DNA of 64,000 nt from Algoriphagus marinus. GTDB lineage: Bacteria; Bacteroidota; Bacteroidia; Cytophagales; Cyclobacteriaceae. Under the pieces are notes generated by a model, which saw nothing but the letters and a program-made list of their open reading frames with translations, did not search any database and had not been told where the DNA came from. The stretch lies in the NCBI RefSeq assembly GCF_001936475.1, contig NZ_MSPQ01000003.1, forward strand, positions 124,001 through 188,000. Direction: 5' to 3'. Below are positions 8,962 to 16,143 of the stretch, piece after piece (position 1 is the first letter of the stretch; each line of letters opens with the position of its first letter). Position numbers and translations under genes: made by a program.

Positions 8962-9033
8962 TAATGGAAATACCATTTAAATACACCTCCCTAGATTTGA
9001 TAATACAATGGAAATACGATTGAAATACACCTT
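8962..9033. repeat. Imperfect direct repeat pair of about 29 bp
   Basis: Two copies of a sequence reading roughly AATGGAAATAC-N2-TT-N-AAATACACCT lie at 8962-8990 and 9005-9033. Their starts are 43 bp apart, and they differ at a handful of positions. They sit just upstream of the DUF4256 start codon, so they could be tandem binding sites for a regulator of that gene, or simply a decayed repeat. Confidence 0.6.
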
Positions 9034-9064
9034 CTTTCGGTCGGTGAAATATTAACGTCCGGTC

Positions 9065-9222
9065 CTATTTCAGCGAAGCTGTATTTCTATCTTATTTCGC
9101 CGAAGGCCTATTTCGCGCAGCTTATTTCTACATTATTTCGCGGAAGGCTTATTTCAGCGAAGCTGTATTTCTATTTTATTTCGCGAAGATTATCTCGCCG
9201 CAGGCATATTTCGCGCAGCTTA
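9065..9222. repeat. Array of ATTTC plus GCGAAGC/GCGCAGC mini-hairpins
   Basis: Eight copies of ATTTC (one as ATCTC) are each followed by a GC-rich near-palindromic core such as AGCGAAGCT, GCCGAAGGC, GCGCAGCT or GCCGCAGGC. They begin at 9067, 9094, 9110, 9135, 9151, 9179, 9192 and 9208. A higher-order period of 84 bp is visible, since the unit starting at 9067 recurs at 9151. The array fills the gap between the DUF4256 gene and the end of the deformylase gene and encodes no protein. It looks like a REP-type intergenic repeat. Confidence 0.7.
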
Positions 9223-9224
9223 TT

Positions 9225-9713
9225 TTATAAAGTTTTCAACTTAAAACTTTTCCCATCAATCGCCCGCATCGTGCAAAGAATGCCGTCGAGGTGATCATAT
9301 TCATGCTGGATTAATTCAGATAAGGCTCCTGTCACATGTAAGGACTGCTTTTTCCAATTTTCATCCAAATAGTCCAAGGTCAGGGATTCATGCCGGGCTA
9401 CTTTGACCAGTAGATTGGGAAAGGACATGCAGTCATCCCAAAGCTCAAATTTTTCATCACTTAGGTTTTTCAACTCAGGATTCAGAATCACATAGCGGCG
9501 ATCCAGATTCAGGTAAAAAAGTCGCTTCATAATTCCCAACTGAGGAGCGGCTATTCCTCTTCCAAAACCATAAACTTTCCGGATGTCCTCCATGGCTTCA
9601 TGAAGCTGCTGCACCCAACCGGGCACGAGTGCCAGTTCATCTTTTATAACAGGTTCACATATTTCATATAATCTAGAGTCTCCTAGTTTGAGGATATCGT
9701 GGATGGTTTTCAT
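9225..9713 (-). CDS. Peptide deformylase family protein (variant motif 2)
   Basis: Peptide deformylases remove the N-terminal formyl group from new proteins using a metal held by one Cys and two His. This 162-residue protein shows motif 1 as GRGIAAPQ (51-58). Motif 2 is DDCMS (Cys95) in place of the usual EGCLS, and motif 3 is HEYDH (His137, Glu138, His141). All metal ligands and the catalytic Glu are present, so activity is plausible. The changed motif 2 and the AxL-rich C-terminus mark it as a secondary paralogue rather than the housekeeping enzyme, which probably lies elsewhere. The gene is flanked downstream by a repeat array and lies divergent to the ABC-F gene. Confidence 0.85.
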   Translation of the reverse strand: MKTIHDILKLGDSRLYEICEPVIKDELALVPGWVQQLHEAMEDIRKVYGFGRGIAAPQLGIMKRLFYLNLDRRYVILNPELKNLSDEKFELWDDCMSFPNLLVKVARHESLTLDYLDENWKKQSLHVTGALSELIQHEYDHLDGILCTMRAIDGKSFKLKTL

Positions 9714-9842
9714 AGGTGAAAGATAGTAAAATGAGCTTTATACGGTGCCGAGATAATTTGTACTTTAAATATGAGATACTTGAAATTTATAAATGCTAAT
9801 CCAGAATATTGAATTCCACATGATTGCCTGCCTTCTTTTCCT

Positions 9843-9850
9843 TACTTTTG
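9843..9850 (+). promoter_or_regulatory. -7 promoter box TACTTTTG for the ABC-F gene
   Basis: This is an exact match to TA-N2-TTTG. It is followed by CGGC and then the ATG at 9855, the same spacing as in front of rlmN. A TTG lies 16 nt upstream (9824-9826), shorter than the usual spacing to a -33 box. Confidence 0.5.
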
Positions 9851-9854
9851 CGGC

Positions 9855-11762
9855 ATGAATTACCTTTCGGTCGAAAATCTCAGTAAAGCTTTCGGAGAGC
9901 GCAAGCTTTTTTCCAATATTTCTTTTGGCATATCCCAAGGACAAAAAATAGCCCTCGTAGGCATCAACGGTGCCGGCAAATCCACGCTGATGAAAATCAT
10001 CATGGGGCTGGAAATTCCTGATACTGGCCAAGTTGGGATCAACCAAGCGATCAAAGTGGCTTATGTGCATCAAAACCCGGTTTTTGAAGGAAAGATGAGC
10101 ATTTACCAGACGATCTTTGATCAAAGCAATAGTGAAGTACTCCAAGTGATTGAGGATTATCATAAAGCGATGTTGGATGCGGAGCGGGGTATTGACAATT
10201 CCGATAAGATGACGGTTCTTTTTGAGAAAATGGATGCCTTTCAAGCCTGGGATTTTGAATACCAAGTGAAGGAAGTTCTGGGGAAATTAGGTCTTCATGA
10301 TACCGATTTGCCAGTTGGTTCCCTTTCCGGAGGACAGCGGAAGCGAGTTGCTTTGGCGAAGGCTATCCTCGAAAAACCGGATCTTTTGCTTCTCGATGAG
10401 CCCACCAACCACCTCGACTTAGAAACGATCGAGTGGCTGGAAGATTACTTGGCGAAAGCCAATTTGGCTCTTTTTATGGTTACCCACGATCGATATTTTC
10501 TAGAGAAAGTCACCAACGAAATCCTCGAACTCGATCAGGGTAAAGTACATCGCTACCAAGGAAACTACGGCTATTTCCTCGACAAGAAAGCCGAGCGAAT
10601 GCAGAACGAAGATATCGAACTTGAGAAGGCAAAAAGCCTCTACAAAAAAGAACTGGACTGGATTCGTCGCCAGCCGAAAGCTCGAAGTACGAAGGCTAAA
10701 TATAGAGTCGACGCTTTCGAAGAAACTAAAGAAAAAGCTTCTCAGAAGCGAGAGGATAGGGATATCGAACTTCAAGTGAGCGCACAGCGACTTGGAAATA
10801 AAATCATTGAGATCGATAAAATCAGTAAATCTTACGGGGATAAAAAACTGGTAGAAGACTTTTCCTATGTCTTCAAAAAGAAAGACCGGGTAGGAATTGT
10901 CGGGCCAAATGGTGCCGGGAAAACCACTTTTCTAAATATGATTACGGGCCAATTGGCACCGGATCAGGGCAAGATTTCAATTGGACAGACTACTGCTTTT
11001 GGCTATTACCGGCAGGAGGAAAGTAGCTTTGACGAGAGCAAGCGACTGATCGATATCGTGAAGGATGTTGCTGAAGTAGTCGTGTTGGACAAGGGACAAA
11101 CGATCACGGTAAGTCAGTTTTTGACGCAGTTTGGCTTCCCTCCGAAGCAGCAACATACACCAATCGAGAAACTCAGTGGAGGCGAGCGTCGTCGCTTGCA
11201 ACTCCTGATGGTGCTGATCAAGAATCCAAACTTTTTGATTCTCGATGAGCCGACCAATGATCTGGATCTGATGACTCTGAATACCTTGGAGGAGTTTCTG
11301 GATTCCTTTCCGGGTTGCCTGATCATCGTATCCCACGATCGTTATTTTATGGATCGCTTGGTGGAGCATTTGTTTGTATTCGAGGGCGAAGGAGTGATTT
11401 CTGATTTCCCGGGGAATTACTCGGAGTTTAGAGAGGCGGAGAAGGAGAATGCGGGAAAAGAGAATAGGGATAAGGGAAAAGAGGCTAAGGCTGAAAAGCA
11501 AGAAAGCCCTGCCAACCTACCGAATCCAGCAGTGACAAAGCAAAAGGCGAGTTTTAAGCAGAAGAATGAATTTAAGGAAGTAACTGCTGCGATGGCCAAA
11601 TTGGAAAAAGAAAAGGCCGAGTTGACCGAAAAAATCAGCGGTGGAAATTCGGATCATGAAGAGCTGATGAAAATATCTTCCCGTATGCTTGAAATCGATT
11701 CTAAATTGGAAGAATTTGAACTGACTTGGTTGGAGTTGAGTGAGTTGGAGGGGATAGAGTAG
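9855..11762 (+). CDS. ABC-F family ATPase (Uup-like)
   Basis: ABC-F proteins are soluble twin-ATPase proteins that act on ribosomes or, in the Uup branch, also on branched DNA. The 635-residue protein has a first cassette with Walker A GINGAGKST (36-44), signature LSGGQRKR and Walker B LLLLDEPTNHLD. A charged interdomain linker with the RRQPKARSTKAKYRVDAF motif follows. The second cassette has GPNGAGKTT, LSGGERRRLQ and LILDEPTNDLD. The C-terminus is an extended charged segment (AEKENAGKENRDKGKEAKAE), then a coiled coil (MAKLEKEKAELTEKI to the end), typical of Uup. There are no membrane segments, so it is not a transporter. A promoter box lies directly upstream. A resistance ABC-F is less likely given the long C-terminal coiled coil. 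Confidence 0.92.
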   Translation: MNYLSVENLSKAFGERKLFSNISFGISQGQKIALVGINGAGKSTLMKIIMGLEIPDTGQVGINQAIKVAYVHQNPVFEGKMSIYQTIFDQSNSEVLQVIEDYHKAMLDAERGIDNSDKMTVLFEKMDAFQAWDFEYQVKEVLGKLGLHDTDLPVGSLSGGQRKRVALAKAILEKPDLLLLDEPTNHLDLETIEWLEDYLAKANLALFMVTHDRYFLEKVTNEILELDQGKVHRYQGNYGYFLDKKAERMQNEDIELEKAKSLYKKELDWIRRQPKARSTKAKYRVDAFEETKEKASQKREDRDIELQVSAQRLGNKIIEIDKISKSYGDKKLVEDFSYVFKKKDRVGIVGPNGAGKTTFLNMITGQLAPDQGKISIGQTTAFGYYRQEESSFDESKRLIDIVKDVAEVVVLDKGQTITVSQFLTQFGFPPKQQHTPIEKLSGGERRRLQLLMVLIKNPNFLILDEPTNDLDLMTLNTLEEFLDSFPGCLIIVSHDRYFMDRLVEHLFVFEGEGVISDFPGNYSEFREAEKENAGKENRDKGKEAKAEKQESPANLPNPAVTKQKASFKQKNEFKEVTAAMAKLEKEKAELTEKISGGNSDHEELMKISSRMLEIDSKLEEFELTWLELSELEGIE

Positions 11763-12066
11763 CTAGCGTCATTGCGAGGATGTCTGTGAAACTTGATATT
11801 TTTTGAATTTCACACATCCGAAGCAATCTGCTGGTTAGAATAGAAATTGCTTCGGAATTGAGAATTTTTGTACAGCTGTTTTGATTCTTTCGAATTCCTC
11901 GGTTGACTTGCTAATTAATCAATGCTGAATCGTAAGGTTTGGAACTAATTTGTCCGAAATTTATTAATTTTAGCGGGATTGAATGGCAGGAATTACCCTA
12001 ATAAAAATATGGAAAAAAGCTTCTGAATAACTAATCAGAAGCTTTTTAAATTGATGGTGTTGACAT
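11763..12066. repeat. Gene-free 304-bp stretch with a CATTGCGAGGA...GAAGCAATC repeat
   Basis: No gene is seen here. At 11768-11830 the sequence opens with GTCATTGCGAGGA and closes with CCGAAGCAATCTG. The same ends are familiar from short intergenic repeats scattered in many bacterial genomes (recollection, not a search). Inside it GTGAAA and TTTCAC pair, and an 11-bp inverted repeat (TCCGAAGCAAT, 11817-11827, with ATTGCTTCGGA, 11846-11856) follows. The remainder is AT-rich, apart from the terminator at 12014-12047. Confidence 0.55.
12014..12047. terminator. Bidirectional terminator hairpin
   Basis: A perfect 13-bp stem (AAAAAGCTTCTGA at 12014-12026 with TCAGAAGCTTTTT at 12035-12047) encloses an 8-nt loop. 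Runs of A and T on either side allow termination on both strands. It lies between the convergent ABC-F gene and the small membrane protein gene. Confidence 0.85.
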
Positions 12067-12465
12067 CTAGAAATACGCACTATATAAGCCGGTAGTCATA
12101 GTCAAAAGGGCAATGAATGTTGCGAGCTCGTTTTTTGTTTTCGTGCGGAAGGCATAAAATAGTAATGAGAGTGAAATAATTAGGGTTACTAAAAGTGATA
12201 GGGTTTTTAAAGAATCACTGATTAAGAAAATCATTTGAAATGAAAAGATGATCGCAATAGCCCAAAGTATCCCAAATTCTATCAAATTTGATTCTTCCTT
12301 ATTTATTAGGTTCAAAAAAGCTTGTCCTACAAAATATAGCATGAAAAGCATAATACCTGTGATGATAGGAAAAGTCGAGATCTTATCGATATCGAATAGG
12401 AGAACAGAGATTACAGCAAAAACTGAGTAGATAATACCGATGGTTTTTAAATTTTTAATTTTCAT
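12067..12465 (-). CDS. Small five-helix membrane protein of unknown function
   Basis: This 132-residue protein is almost entirely membrane-embedded. Hydrophobic segments lie at about 7-24, 31-53, 62-82, 88-106 and 114-132, with short charged loops (NKEESN, RTKTKNE). There is no signal peptide distinct from the first helix and no conserved polar motif that would suggest transport or enzymatic activity. Its codons are AT-richer than those of its neighbours. It stands alone between a terminator and a 152-bp gap. I do not recognise the family. The open frame and regular helix spacing support a real gene. Confidence 0.65.
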   Translation of the reverse strand: MKIKNLKTIGIIYSVFAVISVLLFDIDKISTFPIITGIMLFMLYFVGQAFLNLINKEESNLIEFGILWAIAIIFSFQMIFLISDSLKTLSLLVTLIISLSLLFYAFRTKTKNELATFIALLTMTTGLYSAYF

Positions 12466-12617
12466 GACTTTAAATCTTTCTTGAAACCCATAACTTATTT
12501 TTTCATTCCAGCTCCCGCCAAAATCTAAAGAATAAACACCTCGTTTAAAAGTAGCTTCAATTTTAAGTCTTGGCTCTAGTTTCTAAATTCTTTATACTAA
12601 TATCTTACCACTAGATA

Positions 12618-14867
12618 CTAAAAATTAAACCCCACTTTCACCCCTCCATACCAATTTCTTGTCGGAGCGGGTTGATAGAATCTTCCTCCAAAAGGATTCA
12701 GATCGTTTCCTAGCGAATAGCTTTCATCCAACAAATTGTCTACCCCAGCAAAGGCTTCCAATTCCCATTTTCCGGCAAAAGTTCTTGCCCAGCCAAAACG
12801 CAAATTGACCAAATCATAAGCTTCTTGGAATACGGTATTGGCATCATTAAGCGGAAGCTCACTAACATAATTGTGGGTGAAATTGAGGTAGAATCCCGGC
12901 TTGGTTCTCAAGTCTAGTCGAGTGACCAAAGTAGTTTCTGGTACACCTGTCAAGTCATTCCCAGAGAAATCATCAGCTCGCTTTTGGTAGTCTTTGAATT
13001 TGAAAAACTGACCGGTATATGCCGTCCCCAAACTCAAGTTCTGAATAAATCCCTGTCCGTTTTTGATGAAGCTGTAATCAATCGCTGCTTCGATTCCTTT
13101 TTGATCTGTGCTGCCTGCATTTCGAAATAATACCACGCCCTGCGGATTGGTGAATGTCGTAATTGTCTGATCCAGTTTGAAATAATAGGTGGTCAGGTCG
13201 AGGTTGAATTTCCCTTTTCCAAGGCGATATCCCAATTCATAATTGATCCCTTTTTCAGCTTCCAGATCCAAATTTAGGCTTCCTTCATTCGTCCGAACTT
13301 CGTCGATGGTCGGCGGAGAAAAACCGCTACTGACACTTCCATAAACTGCTGAAGCTTCATTTACCCGATAATTCAGCGCTACTCGAGGAACTACGATAGG
13401 ATCAAAAGTTCGGGTTTGCAAACCTGTCGGACCACCTGCTGCATCGATTTGTCGGTCGATTTCGAAGCTGGAGAAGTTTTCGCTCAAACCTAACGTGAAG
13501 AGAAATTTCTCGGCTAGTTGCCATTCCGCCTGCTGGAATAGAAATCCCTGTGTGGCTCGAAGTTTATCAGAAAAGCGAACCGTATCGGCTACTCCAGCCC
13601 GATTTCCAAAGTTCTGTGCATCGGTCAAACTCGTCTGATATTCTCCACCCGCAATGAGACGGAGTGATTTTCCGCCAAGTTCCGTTTCATGCGTAAACCT
13701 AGTCCTACCTCCAAAACCGAAGCCCAATTCCTTTTTATAGTCCAGGATAAAAGGGTTTTCGAAGTCATTGGTGTTTAGGTAAACTGTCGTGTTGTTGCTT
13801 GTTTTCTCAGAAAAGCGATATAAATGGCCGAAAGATGCGAAGACTGATTTTTGCGCAATGGAGCTGTTTTGATTCACTGAACCAGGCCTTGCCTGTGTAG
13901 GGTCAGCCTCTAACTGAGCGGCATTTAGTGGGCCAGGAATCTGGTAATTCAAATCCGAAATCAAGAGTTGAGTTCGGATTTCCTGCTTTTCCGAGACCGG
14001 AAAAAAGCTTCCCAATTGAAATACCTTTCGATCCATTGCTGAGTGCTCTCTATAGCCATCCGCTTTTTGGGTGACAAAAGAAGCTTCGATTCCGCCTTCC
14101 CCGATTTGCTGAGAAAGACCTATTCTGAATCGGTTGAGTCCAAAATCACCGGTCGTATATTCGCTGCTGATTCTACCCCCTTGTGGATCTGCAGGACTAT
14201 TCAGGCTGATTGCTCCGCCATTTCCAGCACCGTAAATACTTCCTGATGGGCCTTTGATCACCTCGGCAGTTCGGATATTGGATAGATCAAGCAGGTTCAA
14301 AGGAGTGGTGCCATCAGGAGATGTGAAGGGCACTTCGTTCCAATAGACTTTGACATTTCGAACCCCGAAAGGAGATCGAAGTGAGCTTCCGCGGATAGAT
14401 ATTCTATAACTCGCCGGTGCGCGTTCCTCGATGCGGATGCCTGGCTTGGTGTTAAAGGAATTTACGATGGAAGTCTCGTTGAAGCGGTTGAAATCCCGTT
14501 CCGATACGATCGCGATTGCAGCCGACTGCTCCAAAAGTGGGCGTTCAGATTCAAAAGCAGTGATGGTGACTTCGGATAGATTGACAGCTACTGGGCTTAA
14601 TTCTACCAGATGTTCCCCTGATCCAAATTCTGCTTTGAAGAGCTCATAACCAGATTTGAAAAAGGAAAACTGCTGGGCTTCATCACCTAGAAATGCTACA
14701 ATTCCCGAAGCATTGGAAAGCTGAGCCTGACCATTTTTTGGTTGAATGCGAACATTCTCCAAAGGTGAGGCGGTATTGGCATCAACAACTTTGAATTGAA
14801 CTTGGGCAATTGTAGAAAAACTAATTAATAGGAATAGGAATAGGAGGATAATGGAGCTTCTTGTCAT
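12618..14867 (-). CDS. TonB-dependent outer-membrane receptor (siderophore/metal type)
   Basis: This 749-residue receptor imports a large ligand across the outer membrane using TonB energy. It has a signal peptide (MTRSSIILLFLFLLISFSTIA, cut before QVQF) and a carboxypeptidase-regulatory-like domain at about 25-100 (VVDANTASPLENVRIQ). The plug at about 105-220 carries RISIRGSSLRSPFGVRNVKV, SPDGTTPLNLLDL and VIKGPSGSIYGAGNGGAISL. The barrel ends in an aromatic strand (WYGGVKVGFNF). The plug and the DNLLDESYSLGNDLNPFGGR stretch near the C-terminus resemble the FecA/FhuA type more than SusC. The gene stands alone, so the ligand cannot be named; a ferric chelate is a fair guess. Confidence 0.92.
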   Translation of the reverse strand: MTRSSIILLFLFLLISFSTIAQVQFKVVDANTASPLENVRIQPKNGQAQLSNASGIVAFLGDEAQQFSFFKSGYELFKAEFGSGEHLVELSPVAVNLSEVTITAFESERPLLEQSAAIAIVSERDFNRFNETSIVNSFNTKPGIRIEERAPASYRISIRGSSLRSPFGVRNVKVYWNEVPFTSPDGTTPLNLLDLSNIRTAEVIKGPSGSIYGAGNGGAISLNSPADPQGGRISSEYTTGDFGLNRFRIGLSQQIGEGGIEASFVTQKADGYREHSAMDRKVFQLGSFFPVSEKQEIRTQLLISDLNYQIPGPLNAAQLEADPTQARPGSVNQNSSIAQKSVFASFGHLYRFSEKTSNNTTVYLNTNDFENPFILDYKKELGFGFGGRTRFTHETELGGKSLRLIAGGEYQTSLTDAQNFGNRAGVADTVRFSDKLRATQGFLFQQAEWQLAEKFLFTLGLSENFSSFEIDRQIDAAGGPTGLQTRTFDPIVVPRVALNYRVNEASAVYGSVSSGFSPPTIDEVRTNEGSLNLDLEAEKGINYELGYRLGKGKFNLDLTTYYFKLDQTITTFTNPQGVVLFRNAGSTDQKGIEAAIDYSFIKNGQGFIQNLSLGTAYTGQFFKFKDYQKRADDFSGNDLTGVPETTLVTRLDLRTKPGFYLNFTHNYVSELPLNDANTVFQEAYDLVNLRFGWARTFAGKWELEAFAGVDNLLDESYSLGNDLNPFGGRFYQPAPTRNWYGGVKVGFNF

Positions 14868-14932
14868 GCAGCGAATTTACAGCGTTTTTGGAGATGAATA
14901 TTTACCTTTCAAAAATTTTGAAAGAGTCCCGC

Positions 14933-15175
14933 CCCTGCAGGGCTTTGGTACATATGTAAATTTCCTTACCCTGCACTTCGTACAGGGTCATGAAAAGTAA
15001 AGCTCCTTCGGAGCTTTATTAAGATTTCGGGTAGAATTTAAATAGTAGATTTTCTCACAAAATAATTGTGGCTTAGAATTGAGTAGATCCGAAGGATCCA
15101 AACCATTCATGACCCTCGGCGCAGCCGGGGGTTAAGGCTAGCGATGAGGCTGGAAGCCCTGAACGGGGCGAAACT
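14933..15175 (+). repeat. Stem-loop-rich intergenic repeat, copy A
   Basis: A string of short GC-rich hairpins: CCCTGCAGGG (14933-14942), ACCCTG...CAGGGT (14968-14988), AAAGCTC-CTTCG-GAGCTTT (14999-15017), GATCC-GAA-GGATC (15086-15098), an 8-bp stem with GCA loop CCCTCGGC/GCCGGGGG (15113-15131), and GCCC...GGGC (15156-15169) followed by GAAACTC. The same series recurs in the same order and orientation at 17444-17705. The spacers between hairpins differ more than the hairpins do. It is non-coding, a REP/BIME-like element. Confidence 0.8.
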
Positions 15176-15636
15176 CAATATGATCACTAAATCAAAAACT
15201 CCTTTCGTTTTGCTCAAAAAATCGCTGCTCCGAATCCTATTCTCCAAGAACCTTTTTCGACCGCTTCGGCGGGGCATTGGCCAGGAAGATCTGCCCAAAG
15301 GTATGCTTGGAGCTTGTCGAATATATCGTTAAGCAGCAGCTTCAGGAGTCTGCTGAGTATCTCACAGATTTGTAGGGATTTTATTAAAAAACTCCAAAAA
15401 CATACTCCTAATTACTTAAGACTTTCGAAAAATACCCAATTATGGGTATTTTTTCTATGATTATCATTTATCAGTTTGCAGTGTGTTTTCGGTATCCTCA
15501 TGGTGCCAGCGAAATTAGACCAAGAGCTCAGTCTTTTTTTCGGGGGGGTGAGGGTTTTTCAATCAGATTTCAATATCTGTAAATGTTTTTTGTTCAACCA
15601 CTTTAACTACCTATTTATTTTAAAAACAATTTCAAA
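15176..15636. other. Gene-free stretch upstream of the peptide genes
   Basis: No convincing gene is present. The first 180 bp continue the repeat neighbourhood and include a small hairpin (CCGC-TTC-GGCGG, near 15260). A strong hairpin lies at 15428-15453. The last 150 bp are AT-rich, with a G7 run near 15540, and must contain the promoter of the peptide gene at 15637. I could not pick out a convincing TA-N2-TTTG box. Confidence 0.5.
15428..15453 (+). terminator. Orphan terminator-like hairpin
   Basis: An 11-bp stem (AAAAATACCCA at 15428-15438 with TGGGTATTTTT at 15443-15453) with a 4-nt loop is followed by more T. No annotated gene ends just before it on the plus strand. It may end an unannotated small transcript from the repeat region, or insulate the peptide operon. 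Confidence 0.55.
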
Positions 15637-15846
15637 ATGAAAAAATTAATTTTAACAAGTTTAGTAATGCTCTTTTGCTTAGGGCCATTTATGAAAACCA
15701 ATGCGCAGATTTTCCCTGCATTTTACAAAGTGAAAGTTTGTGATCTCAAAAATGAAGCAGGAGACGTGATCCAGTATGGAAATGATTGTGACTTTGGGAG
15801 TAGGCCATGTATACCAAATCCATGCGATCAAAGTATTGGTGGGTAA
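15637..15846 (+). CDS. Small secreted four-cysteine peptide, first of a pair
   Basis: The 69-residue product has a signal peptide (MKKLILTSLVMLFCLGPFMKTNA) with cleavage expected before QIF, leaving about 46 residues. The mature part has four cysteines (35, 51, 58, 63) and the segment DVIQYGNDCDFGSR followed by PNPC. The next gene encodes a peptide with the same layout (GDIIQIGNECEFGSR, PNPC), so the motif G-D-x-I-Q-x-G-N-[DE]-C-[DE]-F-G-S-R-x-C-x-P-N-P-C is conserved while the rest is not. It begins a cluster ending in a 6-bladed beta-propeller lipoprotein. It may be a secreted peptide or precursor; I do not recognise a named family. Confidence 0.75.
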   Translation: MKKLILTSLVMLFCLGPFMKTNAQIFPAFYKVKVCDLKNEAGDVIQYGNDCDFGSRPCIPNPCDQSIGG

Positions 15847-15861
15847 TTAAATGAAAAATAT

Positions 15862-16086
15862 ATGAAAAATGTAATCAAAAATTCGTTTTGTAGCTGCTTT
15901 GCAGTTTTATTACTTGCCTTTATTTTTACTAGTCAAATTCAAGCTCAGAGTATGTTTGATAAAAATAGAAAGCTCAATCAATGTTTTATACTTTATAACG
16001 GAGATATAATACAAATCGGTAATGAATGCGAATTCGGCTCAAGAGAGTGTCGTCCAAATCCGTGTTCTCCAGGAATAGGCGATTAA
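15862..16086 (+). CDS. Small secreted four-cysteine peptide, second of a pair
   Basis: A 74-residue paralogue of the preceding peptide, 15 bp downstream. The signal peptide is MKNVIKNSFCSCFAVLLLAF and onward to IQA, with cleavage before QSM. Mature cysteines are 41, 56, 63 and 68, and the last three have exactly the spacing of the first peptide (7 and 5 residues). The conserved core is GDIIQIGNECEFGSR with PNPC near the end. Sequence outside the core has diverged strongly, which argues for selection on the core rather than recent duplication. The C-terminus GIGD resembles the SIGG end of the first peptide. A hairpin follows 9 bp after the stop. Confidence 0.75.
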   Translation: MKNVIKNSFCSCFAVLLLAFIFTSQIQAQSMFDKNRKLNQCFILYNGDIIQIGNECEFGSRECRPNPCSPGIGD

Positions 16087-16094
16087 TTATTTTA

Positions 16095-16119
16095 AAACAG
16101 AAGGCTAAGCCTTCTGTTT
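16095..16119 (+). terminator. Hairpin between peptide genes and beta-propeller gene
   Basis: A 12-bp inverted repeat (AAACAGAAGGCT with AGCCTTCTGTTT) is followed by TCTCTAAAT. The T tract is weak, so it may act as a partial terminator. The peptides would then be made in excess over the lipoprotein encoded 25 bp further on. Confidence 0.65.
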
Positions 16120-16143
16120 CTCTAAATCTTCAAATTAAAACTA

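Noticed and set aside
9065-9222. Possible CRISPR array
   Set aside because: Repeat units are short, variable and spaced 13-28 bp, without identical repeats or unique spacers of constant length. No cas genes nearby.
9765-10265. 166-residue frame antisense to the ABC-F gene
   Set aside because: It is entirely opposite the conserved first ATPase cassette and its promoter. A shadow frame.
14933-15175. Possible tRNA or structured RNA cluster in the hairpin series
   Set aside because: The hairpins are short and independent with no cloverleaf or CCA end. The same series recurs as a repeat at 17.4 kb.
15144-15332. 62-residue open frame on the plus strand, with a 63-residue frame on the opposite strand
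   Set aside because: It runs through repeat copy A and its flank, has no signal or domain, and both strands are open by base composition. No sign of a real gene.
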